A stretch of DNA of 64,000 bases. Origin: Vibrio navarrensis. GTDB taxonomy: Bacteria > Pseudomonadota > Gammaproteobacteria > Enterobacterales > Vibrionaceae. A model generated the notes under the pieces. That model saw only the letters and a program-made list of their open reading frames with translations, did no database searches and had not been told where the DNA came from. Positions 63,649 to 64,000 of this stretch are shown piece by piece (the stretch's first letter is position 1; each line of letters starts with the position of its first letter). The position numbers and the translations under genes are program-made. The stretch lies in contig NZ_CP065218.1 in the NCBI RefSeq assembly GCF_015767675.1, forward strand, positions 62,001 to 126,000, read 5' to 3'.

Positions 63649-64000
63649 TTAGACTATCGATGAGACCAATTCTTTCTGCTGATTGAGCGCATACGTCATC
63701 ACTTCAGGATACAAATACGCAAACTGCTCGGCGAAAAATGGATAGTGGCGAGCAAGCGTCGTACCACACTCACTTAATGGCGCCATACGTAGACTGCGCT
63801 GTGACATTCTTGACAAAGCAAATTCGATATTTTGCATCGACTGGTAGGACTGTAGCCAGCGTCCTGACCAAATTTTACCGTTAACCAAGACAAAACGATG
63901 CGGCAAGACCACTTGCGGAGCGTTATTGACCGCCCTTTGTGCTAGCTCGACAAAATCCTCCAGTGTTTGTGGGTGATAGTTCGACCAATGACGCGCTAGA
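63649..64000 (-). CDS. C-terminal part of an unrecognised protein
   Basis: The frame remains open to the right edge of the window (about 116 residues, HWSNYHPQTLEDFVELAQRA then QVVLPHRFVLVNGKIWSGRWL). It is largely helical, without motif or membrane segment. The N-terminus is outside the window. Function unknown. Confidence 0.6.
   Translation of the reverse strand, partial: LARHWSNYHPQTLEDFVELAQRAVNNAPQVVLPHRFVLVNGKIWSGRWLQSYQSMQNIEFALSRMSQRSLRMAPLSECGTTLARHYPFFAEQFAYLYPEVMTYALNQQKELVSSIV

Overview
The window looks like a chromosome segment of a Vibrio species. The evidence is a hupR-hupA haem locus of the V. vulnificus type, a fadL-volA pair, pxpABC, fabV, a Vibrio-type dif site, and several families found mainly in Vibrio. 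It carries the right-hand part of an integrated tailless-phage-like element. No rRNA, tRNA, CRISPR array or insertion sequence was recognised. Function calls come from reading the sequence and from family knowledge; no database search was run.

1-7863, mobile element. Seven late-type genes run leftward (1-3033): three unknown or membrane proteins, a zinc-ribbon membrane protein, an FtsK/HerA-type packaging ATPase, a 42-residue membrane peptide, and the start of a protein that resembles the corticovirus PM2 major capsid protein and runs off the left edge. To the right are two cargo-like genes: an AT-rich coiled-coil membrane protein (leftward) and a lipoprotein (rightward). Then come a putative iteron origin (5700-5960), a plasmid-like winged-helix replication protein with a small partner gene, a highly structured divergent control region (7252-7491), and a Cro/CI-like regulator. 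A dif-like XerC/XerD site at 7836-7863 follows directly. No integrase is visible inside the element, which fits entry through the host XerCD system. The left end lies outside the window.

7864-20700, chromosomal flank. This holds yciH, a DUF3319-like gene, a stand-alone tyrosine recombinase with an altered active site, ddl, a SPOR lipoprotein, the lysine acetyltransferase patZ, divergent hupR and hupA with a Fur box, and a YfiR/YfiN-type c-di-GMP pair.

21000-36700, metabolism and envelope. This holds 5-oxoprolinase pxpABC, an FAD oxidoreductase, ybbP-ybbA and tesA with overlapping divergent starts, fabV, a GAF-GGDEF-EAL phosphodiesterase, an ABC-class ATPase, a DnaJ-related protein, a 2OG-Fe(II) oxygenase, a truncated yjdF-like remnant and cutA.

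36700-64000. This holds LysR regulators, a GH13 glucosidase tail-to-tail with an SgrR-like regulator, a hotdog thioesterase, M48 and M50 peptidases, fadL-volA, PhnA, an EamA exporter, alx with a yybP-ykoY-type leader, a UshA-like phosphatase with a 31-residue membrane peptide, an OLD-family nuclease, a FocA-CBS fusion, YceI with cytochrome b561, an EAL protein and rhlE. Most transcription units end in clear intrinsic terminators.
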